38,649 nt of DNA, taken from Terriglobia bacterium. Lineage in GTDB: Bacteria; Acidobacteriota; Terriglobia; Terriglobales; Acidobacteriaceae. The notes beneath the pieces were generated by a model. It was given only the letters and a program-made list of their open reading frames with translations, had not been told where the DNA came from and did not search any database. The position numbers were made by a program, and so were the translations under genes. The stretch covers positions 1-38,649 of the forward strand of contig JAIQEU010000028.1 in NCBI GenBank assembly GCA_020073665.1, in the 5' to 3' direction. Below, piece by piece: positions 15,197-23,550 of the stretch. Position 1 is the stretch's first letter. Every line of letters begins with the position of its first letter.

Positions 15197-17226
15197 GCCC
15201 CTACTAGTTCCCGCTCTTCGCTCGGTTGATACTCCACGATGTGTCCTGCCACCGCACTCGCCGCGACGGTGAGGGGCGAAGCCAGGTACATCTGCCCCGG
15301 GCCGCTGCGGCCGGGGAAGTTTCGATTCTGGGCGCTGATCACGACCTGGTCGGGACGGGTCGACACCCCGGGCCCGGCATTGATGCAGGCTCCGCAGCTG
15401 GGCTCAATCACGTGTGCCCCGGCTCTCTCGAAGATATCGAGGTAGCCCTTCTGTATGCAGTACTCGCGTGTCTCCTGCGAGCCGAACTGGATGTAAAACT
15501 TCACCGAGTCGGCTACGCGCTTGCCGTGTTTGAGCGCGTCCGCGAGTACCACAGCATACATGTCCATGTCTTCATTCTTGCCGGCGGTGCAGGTGCCGCC
15601 GTAGGCCAGTTCGACCGGCACGGGCGTGTTCAGGTCGCGAATGTACTTGCCATTGCCCGGATCGCCCGGCGTAGCCACCATCGGCGCGATCTCCGACGCG
15701 TCCAGTTCGATGACGTGGGCGTACTGGGCATCCGAGTCGCTGTACAGGCCTTCGATCATCGACTCGACTTGTTTGCGACCGAGGCCGCGGCGCTCGACCA
15801 GGAATTCGACGGCTTTCTTGTCGGGGGCGACGATGCCGGTGAAACCGCCGATCTCGGCTGCCATGTTGGTCATGGTGGCGCGCTCGTCGACGCTGAGTTC
15901 TTCGACGGCCTCGCCGCAGTACTCCATGACCTTGGCCAGCGCCTTGCCGCTGCGCACGTAATCGAGCGCCAGAATTTTCAGGATGAAATCCTTGGCAGTA
16001 GCGTTGGGGCGTCGTTTGCCGCGCACGATGATCTTCACCGATTCCGGCACCTTCACCCGCACATCTTTCGTGATCCAGGAATTGAACACGTCAGTGGTCC
16101 CGATGCCGAAGGCCACGCAGCCAATCGCTCCGACATGGGGCGTGTGCGAGTCCGAGCCTACGTTCACCTGGCCGGGCAAGGCGTAGGATTCGAGCATCAC
16201 CGAGTGGCAAATGCCTTCCGAACCCTTGCGGTCTTTCAGTTCGCCGTGCAACTTGATGCCCTGGGCCTTGGCGAAAGCTTCCTGCTTGAGCTTGAGTTGC
16301 GTTGCCAGGTCGAGCAGGCCCAGTTTTTTCTTCTCCTCGGAAATGACTTCGTCGAGGAAGGTCAGGTGATCGCGAAAGAAACGGACGGACGAGGCGTCGT
16401 TGACCGGCACATCCTTGCCGACAAACTGCTCGTAGAAGATGGCGGCCATGGGGGTGACGTATTCGTGGCTGAAGCGCAGGTCGACACGGGTAAATCCGGT
16501 GTCGCCTGGTTTCACTGCTTCCACGCCGACTTTTCCCTCGGGGGTGACCATGTGGCGGGCGAAAATCTTCTCGGCCAGCGTCATGGGACGCTTCTTAGTC
16601 GGGATGGGCGGCAGGAACACCTTGCCCTGCATGCGGGCCACGTTGAACGGGAACAGGCCGCCGTGTTCGATGACCTGGCGGGTGATGTCGTCTTCGCCCG
16701 CGGTGAACTCGGCGAGCGGAATTTCTTCTCCGGCGCGAATGCGATCGATGAGAGAGAAGTTGGTGGAAGTGAGTACGCCCAGGTTCTGGCAGTTCTGCTT
16801 GTAAATACGCTCAATGTTTTCGGCGATGACCAGCTTGATGCCGGCACACATTTCGGCATAGGGCGACTGCTCGCGGCTGGAACCCTTGCCGCGGCGCTTG
16901 CCGCTCACCGAGGCCACAAAGCCGCCGCGCTTCACTTCGCCGCGCTGAATCGGCGTCTGGTCGCCGCATCGCAGGCCGGCGTAGGGAATTTCGCCCAGGG
17001 TTTGATCAAAGTAGAAGCAGAGATGGGCCGGGGTAATCTCGTCGGTGGAGATGTCGTCGCGCAGCTTGGGATTGTTGGCTGGGTTTTTGGTGTCCCACGG
17101 CAGGTCTTCGCCCGTAAGTTGCCGTTTGATGAGTTCCGGGTCTTCGGTCAAGAACAGTATTCGTCCCGCCAGCTGAACCCGGGCCGGACGTTTGTCGATT
17201 TTTCGGTTTAGTAGTGGATTGGTCAA
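15193..17226 (-). CDS. aconitase-family hydro-lyase with N-terminal swivel domain
   Basis: A 677-aa [4Fe-4S] hydro-lyase. Residues ~50-200 form the swivel domain (DDISTDEITPAHLCF, SGKRRGKGSSREQSPYAE), which lies at the C-terminus in AcnA but precedes the catalytic part here, as in AcnB-like order. The catalytic part holds VGSDSHTPHVGAIG and the cluster Cys ligands in AYGGTCTAGKNED and EPSCGACINAGPG. It lacks the long N-terminal HEAT-like domain of AcnB. The substrate may be citrate/isocitrate or a related hydroxy-tricarboxylate. The only early start is TTG 17226, with AGGA 7 nt upstream, an unusual start. A -10-like TACAAT lies at 17308-17303. The TAG stop is inside a repeat. Confidence 0.9.
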   Translation of the reverse strand: MTNPLLNRKIDKRPARVQLAGRILFLTEDPELIKRQLTGEDLPWDTKNPANNPKLRDDISTDEITPAHLCFYFDQTLGEIPYAGLRCGDQTPIQRGEVKRGGFVASVSGKRRGKGSSREQSPYAEMCAGIKLVIAENIERIYKQNCQNLGVLTSTNFSLIDRIRAGEEIPLAEFTAGEDDITRQVIEHGGLFPFNVARMQGKVFLPPIPTKKRPMTLAEKIFARHMVTPEGKVGVEAVKPGDTGFTRVDLRFSHEYVTPMAAIFYEQFVGKDVPVNDASSVRFFRDHLTFLDEVISEEKKKLGLLDLATQLKLKQEAFAKAQGIKLHGELKDRKGSEGICHSVMLESYALPGQVNVGSDSHTPHVGAIGCVAFGIGTTDVFNSWITKDVRVKVPESVKIIVRGKRRPNATAKDFILKILALDYVRSGKALAKVMEYCGEAVEELSVDERATMTNMAAEIGGFTGIVAPDKKAVEFLVERRGLGRKQVESMIEGLYSDSDAQYAHVIELDASEIAPMVATPGDPGNGKYIRDLNTPVPVELAYGGTCTAGKNEDMDMYAVVLADALKHGKRVADSVKFYIQFGSQETREYCIQKGYLDIFERAGAHVIEPSCGACINAGPGVSTRPDQVVISAQNRNFPGRSGPGQMYLASPLTVAASAVAGHIVEYQPSEERELVGA

Positions 17227-17373
17227 GTTTGAATCCTGAATGCAATTAATTCGATCCGGTGCGGCTTGGGCCCGACGGATGCGCCTTCATCCCCACGGAA
17301 ATATTGTACCGCTAACTCAGGCCCTAGACTCCCCGGCCCCAGAGCTACGACCAGCGACCTGCCCCCTGCACGC

Positions 17374-18300
17374 TTAGTGATGTCCGTTCTTGCGATCGTA
17401 TTTTTCACCCGCCGGAATGGCGACCGTCAACTGATCTTCCTTCGGCGGAAGCGGACAGGTAGCGTATGGCGTCACCGCGCAGGGCGGGTTGTAGGCGCGG
17501 TTGAAGTCGATCACGAGCTTGTTGTTCACCACCGGTCCGGTCTTCAGAAAACGTCCGGGCGGATAGGTTTCGGTCTTGCTGGTCAGGTCCTTGAAAATGA
17601 AAGACAGGCCTTCTTTGGGATCACCCCCAAGAGCGGACAACTGCACTTCCTGGCCATTGACCTTGAACCGCGCTACGCCTGCGACTGGCGTGGGTGTGAC
17701 ATCTCCGAGAACGTTGGGCACGTCGACCATCTTCTTGCCGTCTGACGGTGTCCAGGTTGCAGTGATCTTGTAATCGGGCTGCAGCGGATAGAAGATCGGC
17801 CCGCGGTAGTTCTTCACCGCCGGGCTCTCCAGATCTTTCACCCGGATGCCGACACGCTGGCCGCGCTGGATCACGTGCATGCGGAGCTTACCGAGTTCCA
17901 CCACAGAGAGGTTTCCCGAGGTGTCGGGCTGAAGCTTGGCCTTCGCAACCACCTTGCCATCCACTTTCGCGGCGACACCGGGCGCAAAGCTCACAGTTAC
18001 GTCGCTGCCTTCGAGATCGAAAGTGCCGGCGTTGGCGGGCGCCGAGTGTTCGGGGAGAACCAGATTGCTTTTCGAATCAGTGCCGAAGGTGTTCGCGCCC
18101 GGTTTGAGCCAGAACAGGCCCGCAAGCGGCAGCCAGTTTTCTTTCAGGTCGTCGACTAGCCCGGCTTTCCACTTCTCGAAATCCTGCTGGTAGGCAGGGT
18201 CCACCGGCTTCGACTGAGCGCGCGCGGACACGGTCAGAGCCAGCAGAAACACCGCAATGATTCCGGACTTCATTTTCTGTTCGATCGTGCCTTGCGCCAT
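17374..18300 (-). CDS. secreted DUF1684 family protein
   Basis: A 308-aa protein. The N-terminus has a basic residue and a hydrophobic core (KSGIIAVFLLALTVSARAQ), a signal peptide likely cleaved after ARA. The mature part fits DUF1684: FEKWKAGLVDDLKENWLPLAGLFWL near the start, a beta-rich centre, and the signature VIDFNRAYNPPCAVTPYATCPLPP near the end. The start ATG 18300 is chosen because GGAGGTC lies 6 nt upstream; ATG 18273 would give a cleaner signal peptide but has no ribosome site. The function of the family is not known. Confidence 0.9.
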   Translation of the reverse strand: MAQGTIEQKMKSGIIAVFLLALTVSARAQSKPVDPAYQQDFEKWKAGLVDDLKENWLPLAGLFWLKPGANTFGTDSKSNLVLPEHSAPANAGTFDLEGSDVTVSFAPGVAAKVDGKVVAKAKLQPDTSGNLSVVELGKLRMHVIQRGQRVGIRVKDLESPAVKNYRGPIFYPLQPDYKITATWTPSDGKKMVDVPNVLGDVTPTPVAGVARFKVNGQEVQLSALGGDPKEGLSFIFKDLTSKTETYPPGRFLKTGPVVNNKLVIDFNRAYNPPCAVTPYATCPLPPKEDQLTVAIPAGEKYDRKNGHH

Positions 18301-18340
18301 TATGACCTCCAGCGGCATGGACGGCCGGTGCTACGGCCTT

Positions 18341-19165
18341 TTAGCTTCGAAATGCCCGTGGATCGGGTAGCGGTTCCAGTCCGCGGCCCTTGTAAATCGC
18401 GTCGAACTCCGCGAGCAAGGCCTCATGCACCAGACCGTTGGAGGCCAGCGTTTCCCGACTGGCGATTTGAAACGGGCCGCCGCTGAAATCGGTCACCCGG
18501 CCTCCCGCTTCTTCCACCATCAGCACGCCGGCCGCAGTGTCCCAGGGATTCAGATTAAATTCCCAGAAACCATCGAAGCGTCCGCAGGCCACCGAACAAA
18601 GATCCAGCGCCGCCGATCCAGCCCGACGCACGCCGTGGGTACGCAATGTGATCTGATGGTAGAAGTAGATGTTGGGGTTCTTGTGCCGCTTGTGACTGGG
18701 GAAACCGGTCGCCACCAGGCACTCGGCGAGATTCGCGGTCTTCGAGACCTGGACTGGCTCGCCATTCAGGAACGCGCCGCTTCCCTGCTCAGCGGAAAAC
18801 AACTCGTCGCGGGTGGGGTCGTAGACCACGCCGGCGATGCGCTTGCCCTTGTACTCCAGGGCCATGGAGACGCAGAACACGGGAAAGCCGTGGGCAAAGT
18901 TCGTGGTGCCGTCGAGCGGATCGATGTACCAGCGATAGTCGCTGCCGGTTTCGATGCGCGCGCCCTCCTCGCCAATCACGTCATGCGAGGGCCAGCGCGC
19001 CCGAATGCGCTCGAGGATCAGCGTCTCCGATTCGCGGTCCGCCACCGTGACCAGGTCAACGTCGCCCTTGTACTCCACCTTCACCTTGACATGCTGCTGG
19101 AAGTACTTCATCAGCAGCGCGCCGGCTTCGCGGGCGATTTCGGAGGTCGCGGGGACAAAGGACAT
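18341..19165 (-). CDS. inositol monophosphatase family protein
   Basis: A 274-aa Mg2+-dependent phosphatase. The metal site is complete: GEEG (Glu66/67), WYIDPLDGTTNFAHG (Asp82, Asp85) and the second motif WDTAAGVLMVEEAGG. Length and layout match SuhB/IMPase enzymes, which hydrolyse inositol-1-phosphate or related sugar phosphates; the substrate is unclear. The start ATG 19165 begins the conserved part; the open frame upstream only reads through the repeat between this gene and hfq. Same strand as hfq, 62 nt apart. Confidence 0.95.
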   Translation of the reverse strand: MSFVPATSEIAREAGALLMKYFQQHVKVKVEYKGDVDLVTVADRESETLILERIRARWPSHDVIGEEGARIETGSDYRWYIDPLDGTTNFAHGFPVFCVSMALEYKGKRIAGVVYDPTRDELFSAEQGSGAFLNGEPVQVSKTANLAECLVATGFPSHKRHKNPNIYFYHQITLRTHGVRRAGSAALDLCSVACGRFDGFWEFNLNPWDTAAGVLMVEEAGGRVTDFSGGPFQIASRETLASNGLVHEALLAEFDAIYKGRGLEPLPDPRAFRS

Positions 19166-19166
19166 A

Positions 19167-19231
19167 GTAGCTGGGGGCTGGTGACTGGTGGTTGGTTTTT
19201 GCCCGGCTACCAACTACCAGCCACCAGCTAC
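19167..19231. repeat. imperfect inverted repeat (GTAGCTGG / CCAGCTAC) between hfq and the IMPase gene
   Basis: Outer arms GTAGCTGG (19167-) and CCAGCTAC (-19231) with inner CTGGTGACTGGTGGTTGG and CCAACTACCAGCCACC form a long imperfect stem. On the minus strand it starts with the TAG stop of hfq (19230-19228). Confidence 0.7.
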
Positions 19232-19506
19232 TTCTTTTTTCCGTCCTCCGAGATGTAGGTGATCTCGTGTTTGAAGATGAACAAATTGGGCTGGCCCTCG
19301 CGGGTCAAGCGGACCATGTTCTTGTCGTAATACTCAATCCAGCCGCGGACGATCTCTCCATCACGCAGCTTGATGCTGATGGGCTTCTGCTTCTCGCCGA
19401 GAGACTTCAGGTAAGCCGCCTCCTCCGAGGTTTCTTCGGGAGGGCTGGACTTGGCTTTGCGCGGGCCGCCGGGAATTCCTTGACCGTGAAAGGGCATGGT
19501 TGGCAT
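19228..19506 (-). CDS. hfq: Hfq-like Sm-fold RNA chaperone
   Basis: A 92-aa protein. Residues ~30-86 fit the Hfq Sm fold: YLKSLGEKQKPISIKLRDG (Sm1-like strand), RGWIEYYDKNMVRL, and the Sm2 motif FIFKHEITYISE, which corresponds to the YKHAIS motif of E. coli Hfq, with Lys and His kept. Differences are an N-terminal ~28-residue Gly/Pro/Lys-rich extension, no C-terminal tail (ends DGKKK), no clear Gln8, and DKNM in place of the DQF rim motif. It probably binds U-rich RNA as a hexamer, but proximal-face contacts may differ. The start may be ATG 19506 or 19497; neither has a good ribosome site. Its stop lies in a repeat. Confidence 0.85.
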   Translation of the reverse strand: MPTMPFHGQGIPGGPRKAKSSPPEETSEEAAYLKSLGEKQKPISIKLRDGEIVRGWIEYYDKNMVRLTREGQPNLFIFKHEITYISEDGKKK

Positions 19507-19560
19507 TTTACACGGGCGTGAGCCACCGCTGCTGGTGGGCGTCTTTAGGCGGAACCACGC

Positions 19561-19607
19561 GGCGGGCGAGGACGCCCGCCGGACAGCTGCCGGGACGGCG
19601 GCGCTAC
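19561..19607. repeat. tandem GC-rich palindromes before hfq
   Basis: GGCGGGCG (19561-19568) and CGCCCGCC (19573-19580) form a perfect 8-bp stem with a 4-nt loop. They are followed by GCTGCCGGGACGGCGGCGCT, a diverged copy of the palindromes at 10350 and 38306. It lies in the gap between the TonB receptor's stop and hfq. Confidence 0.6.
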
Positions 19608-19622
19608 GATCTGGTCAACGGC

Positions 19623-22600
19623 TTAGAACGTCAACTTCAATCCGAACTCGATCTGCCGGGGTGAGCCCAGGGAAAAAACACCGGTTCCCACACCAGTCCG
19701 CGTGTTGCCTGCCGCGCGCAACGCAGCCGTCGTGCCGTTGGCCGAACCGGGCGTGCCGTCGAGAGTTCCACTCAAGGTATTGTTGGGGGCATCGAAGTTG
19801 GCCAGGTTGAAAACATTGAAGAACGAAACCATGGGTTCGATGGTCAGGCTTTCGCGGATTTTGTGCGGCCAGCTGACGGTCACATCCATGGTACGCAGCC
19901 AGCCCAGACCGACTTGCCCGGCGGGCGCCGGCTGAAGTAGCTGCTCAACCCCGCCCAGCGATGCCAATTGTGAATGGGTAAAGAAGCCGGCATTGAGGAG
20001 GGCCTGGCCTGCGGGAGTCGCCTGTCCGGCGTAGTTCTGGTTGTAGTAGCTGATCACTTGGTTAATGCTGCTTGCTGATGCGTAACTGCCGGAGCCGCCG
20101 AGTTTGGTGCCAGGCACCAGATCGCCGATGCCGCCGTTGGAGGCCGAGGTTCCGTCCCCAGTGCCGTCTCCGGTCACGTCGGTCACAAAAATTCCTCCTG
20201 GGTTTCCGCTGGTTGGCAAGCGCAGATCGATGGGCAGCGGGCTGTAGAAGTGACCGATGACGCCCAGGCGGAAGGACGCCGGAAGATCAAGCGTCCCACC
20301 AAAAGAAACCTGGTTTCTGCGATCGAGGCCGTTTGGCCCGATGAGCCGGGTGGGAAAATTGTTGTCTTCGGCAGAGTTGATGAAGTCGGAATCCTGCGCC
20401 GTCGCCACATACTTCGAGAATGCGTAGGAAACCTGCATATCCATGCTCTTGACGAAGCGGAAGGGATGATCGAGATTCTGCTTCAACGTCATCTGCAAGC
20501 CGTCATAGACCGACCGGCCCACAGGGAACAGCAGTTGGTTCGTGCCGATGTTTTTGTTCTTGCCGGGAAAAGCTGCCGCCGGACACGGGGAACCGCCACA
20601 AAGAGCGTTGCCCGAATCGAGGCCGTACTGAGCGAAGTCGGCAATCGTACCGGCGAAGAGATCGGGAACCGGGCCCTGTGGAGTCAACATGACATTGTTG
20701 AAGTGGGCAAGGTAGCAATTGATGGCGGCCTGAGAGCTGCCGCCGGCACCCGCGGCGGGGGCGCAGAACGCCGACGCTCCCTGATTGTTTGTAATCGTCG
20801 CGTTAATGGCAGCCAGCGCAGCAGTTGAATTCAGGTAGCGGGCATCGCCCACGTGGTTCACATCGATCGCCAACTGGTTGTGGGTACCAACGTTGCGGAC
20901 GTAGTCCACAGTCAGTACCATGCCTCGCCGAAATTCGTGCTGAATACCGATATTCATCTGCACTGAGCGCGCCGTCTTGTAATCGGGAGCGAACAGGTTC
21001 GTGCCAAAGGCGTTGTTCCCCGAGGCCAGCGTGTTGCCAATGAAGACGCTGTTAACCGCCGGGCCTGCAGCGATAGTGGCGGCTTGGTAATCGGATTGGA
21101 GCTTGGCAATGGCGGCAGCTGCAGTGCCAATTGGCGAACCGCAAAATGACGGGTTCTCCGGAGTCCCGTCAGGGAGGTTAAAAGGAACGGGCTGACCGTT
21201 GGAACACGCGTCCTGGAAGCCCAGAAATAAGCCTTGCGACAAGCGTGCCGGCCGGTCGTAGAGGTTGTTGTTCCAGACCGAGTTTTCGTAGAACAGGCCG
21301 ATGCCACCACGCACGACCGTCTTGCCGGCTCCGGTCGGATCCCAAGCGATTCCGATCTGCGGTGCGAAGTTGCTGTTGGGCTGGCGCACGCGGTTGCCCA
21401 AGCCGGGCCCCAGCAGATCAAGAATGTTGCCGGTGCAGGGCGTCCCTCCCGCAGCCAGGGCTGCAGCCAGGGTGGGATCGAGTTGGGAACACGGAATCGG
21501 TGCCAGGTCGCTGTCAGTGCGGCCGGTATCACGCACATAGCGCAGGCCGGCGTTCAGGGTCATGTTCTTGCGAATCTTGAACGAGTCACCTACGTACCAG
21601 GAAATGCGGTTGTCCGGACCCAAACCACCTCCCGGCAAGCCAAAGGCTGGCAGCTCCGAAGAGAAGCCCTGGCCGTTCCCGAGCGTCACTTGCTGGACGG
21701 GATAATTGAGTGGGTTGGCCGCGCCGCCGGGGAACGGTCCGGTGGCTAGTGTGGGGTCAGAAATCGAAGAGACCGCTGGAGCGAGTCCTAGAAATTCCGC
21801 CGTTCCTCCGCCCTGCAGACGGTTATAACCGAAGCCGTAGCGAAATACGTGAGCGTGAAAAGTGCGGCTACCGTCGTACTTGAATTGCTTGTCGGTCTGG
21901 AAAGTTGTCTGCGGCGCCAGAAAATTCGGACCAGAGCAGAAATCATTTTGCCCAGCCGAGAGACAGAAGGGGTCGTTGCCGATGGCCAGTTCCAGTTGCG
22001 GCGCGGGATTCGGGAGGTTGCTTCCGGCGACAGCGTCGGTTATGCCGTTGCGGAATTTTGTATAGCCGACCCGGATGCTGTGGGTGTAGACGCCGGTGGT
22101 GAAGTCGAGCCCGAAAGCGTGAACCGGGGTGTGGTTATTGTTGGCAAACGGCTGGTAGGTGTTGGGAATGTATCCCGACACGTTGCTGTTCTGCTCGAAG
22201 GAAAAGCGGTAGAACATCCGCGCGGAGCCTTTGAACTGGTAATCCAAGCGGCCAATGGTCTGGGTGTCGCGGAAAGGGGAGCTGAAATTGCCCGCCAGCG
22301 ACGCAAACTGGTTTCCCGGCAGTACGGGCGCCTGCAGATCCTGCTTGGTGCGCTCGCCGTCGAGGAAGAAGAAGAGACGGTCCTTGATCACGGGACCACC
22401 CACCCGTCCGCCGAATTGATTGCGCTGGAACGGACTCTTGGGCCCGGGCAAGGCCGCCGCGACACTGCTGTCACGGAAGAAGTAGAAACCCTGGCCATGC
22501 CAGGTGTTGGTTCCTGTGCGGGTCACGACGTTGACGGAACCCGAAGAGGTCAACTCGGTAGACAAATCCAGAGATGACTGTCCAATCTGGAATTCCTCGA

Positions 22601-23279
22601 TCGCGCCCTCGGGAATGTTCTGGGTAGTGGTGCCCACGGTTTCGTCGCTGATGTCGATGCCGTCCACTTCGATGCGCGCGGTGCGCCCGAAACGGCCGCC
22701 AAACGAAATCGATGAGAACCCGTTCTTGGTGGGATCGAAGTTGCCGCCGTCCTGAATCTGCACGCCGGGTTCAAGCTGGGCCAAATCCAGGAAATTGCGC
22801 CCGTTGATGGGCAGGGTATCGATCTGCTTCGCCGTGAGCACGCCTTGCACTGTGGCCTGTTCCGTGTTTACTGCCAGCGCGGTGCTCTGCACTTCCACCA
22901 CTTGATTGGTCTGACCGACTTGCAGCTTTACATTTCCTGCGGCGGTCACGCCGACCTGCACCGTCAGCGGAATTTCTACCGCCTTGAAGCCCTGCACCTC
23001 AACCCGCACCACGTACTGTCCCGGAATCAATGCGCCTGAAGCGTAGGTACCGGCAGAGGTGGTGGAGGTGGCGAGCACCTGGCCGGTGCCGCGGTTGGTG
23101 ATGGTCACCTTGGCACCGCTGACGACGGCATTGCTGGGATCCACCACGGTGCCGTGAATGCTGCCGGTTGAGATCGTGGTCTGAGCCGGGGCCGCATTGG
23201 AACCAAACAGAACCACCCCGACAAGCAGTGCCAGGACAACGGTTGAGACCGCACGGGCAGGGAAACCGGAATTTGACAT
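19623..23279 (-). CDS. Oar-like TonB-dependent receptor with carboxypeptidase-regulatory N-domain
   Basis: A 1218-aa outer-membrane protein. It has a signal peptide (VSTVVLALLVGVVLFGSNAAPAQ), then a carboxypeptidase-regulatory-like beta-sandwich (~38-120: GSIHGTVVDPSNAVVSGAKVTI). Next come a plug-like domain (QIDTLPINGRNFLDLAQLEPG, VDGIDISDE) and a long beta-barrel with many alternating Gly/Asn/aromatic strands ending QIEFGLKLTF with a terminal Phe. No TonB box is obvious. Such receptors are greatly expanded in Acidobacteriota and probably import or bind glycans or other large substrates; the ligand is unknown. The start ATG 23279 has AAAGGTG upstream and precedes the signal peptide. It is apparently monocistronic. 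Confidence 0.93.
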   Translation of the reverse strand: MSNSGFPARAVSTVVLALLVGVVLFGSNAAPAQTTISTGSIHGTVVDPSNAVVSGAKVTITNRGTGQVLATSTTSAGTYASGALIPGQYVVRVEVQGFKAVEIPLTVQVGVTAAGNVKLQVGQTNQVVEVQSTALAVNTEQATVQGVLTAKQIDTLPINGRNFLDLAQLEPGVQIQDGGNFDPTKNGFSSISFGGRFGRTARIEVDGIDISDETVGTTTQNIPEGAIEEFQIGQSSLDLSTELTSSGSVNVVTRTGTNTWHGQGFYFFRDSSVAAALPGPKSPFQRNQFGGRVGGPVIKDRLFFFLDGERTKQDLQAPVLPGNQFASLAGNFSSPFRDTQTIGRLDYQFKGSARMFYRFSFEQNSNVSGYIPNTYQPFANNNHTPVHAFGLDFTTGVYTHSIRVGYTKFRNGITDAVAGSNLPNPAPQLELAIGNDPFCLSAGQNDFCSGPNFLAPQTTFQTDKQFKYDGSRTFHAHVFRYGFGYNRLQGGGTAEFLGLAPAVSSISDPTLATGPFPGGAANPLNYPVQQVTLGNGQGFSSELPAFGLPGGGLGPDNRISWYVGDSFKIRKNMTLNAGLRYVRDTGRTDSDLAPIPCSQLDPTLAAALAAGGTPCTGNILDLLGPGLGNRVRQPNSNFAPQIGIAWDPTGAGKTVVRGGIGLFYENSVWNNNLYDRPARLSQGLFLGFQDACSNGQPVPFNLPDGTPENPSFCGSPIGTAAAAIAKLQSDYQAATIAAGPAVNSVFIGNTLASGNNAFGTNLFAPDYKTARSVQMNIGIQHEFRRGMVLTVDYVRNVGTHNQLAIDVNHVGDARYLNSTAALAAINATITNNQGASAFCAPAAGAGGSSQAAINCYLAHFNNVMLTPQGPVPDLFAGTIADFAQYGLDSGNALCGGSPCPAAAFPGKNKNIGTNQLLFPVGRSVYDGLQMTLKQNLDHPFRFVKSMDMQVSYAFSKYVATAQDSDFINSAEDNNFPTRLIGPNGLDRRNQVSFGGTLDLPASFRLGVIGHFYSPLPIDLRLPTSGNPGGIFVTDVTGDGTGDGTSASNGGIGDLVPGTKLGGSGSYASASSINQVISYYNQNYAGQATPAGQALLNAGFFTHSQLASLGGVEQLLQPAPAGQVGLGWLRTMDVTVSWPHKIRESLTIEPMVSFFNVFNLANFDAPNNTLSGTLDGTPGSANGTTAALRAAGNTRTGVGTGVFSLGSPRQIEFGLKLTF

Positions 23280-23407
23280 CGTGCACCTTTCTGCAACGCA
23301 CTGCCGCTCGTCGGCGGACGGACCAGCAGTCCGGAGTTTCACCAAAGTGACAGGGAATTACCACAAAACGGTAGTTCTAAAGGCTGCCTACAGTGCTGCA
23401 ATTAGCT

Positions 23408-23424
23408 GTCCAAGATTGTTGGAC
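23408..23424. promoter_or_regulatory. candidate operator palindrome upstream of the TonB receptor gene
   Basis: GTCCAA (23408-23413) and TTGGAC (23419-23424) are a perfect 6-bp inverted repeat with a 5-nt spacer, about 130 nt before the receptor start. On the minus strand the second arm is also a fair -35 hexamer (TTGGAC). The rest of the 271-nt gap (23280-23550) shows nothing else I recognise. Confidence 0.35.
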
Positions 23425-23550
23425 TGACATTCTAATCTATCTTGCTGTTCAGCTAGAAAATCCGTCGAAACAACGTGACTGCGAGTCGTTGCTGAACCTC
23501 CGAACTTTGGTATCCGGTTCTTTCAAGTCCCGAAGAATTGAGCCTGCCGG

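Noticed and set aside
15226-17211. A 661-codon open frame on the plus strand opposite the aconitase-family gene
   Set aside because: It is an antisense shadow caused by GC-rich third positions. The product has no recognisable domains and the minus-strand gene is unmistakable.
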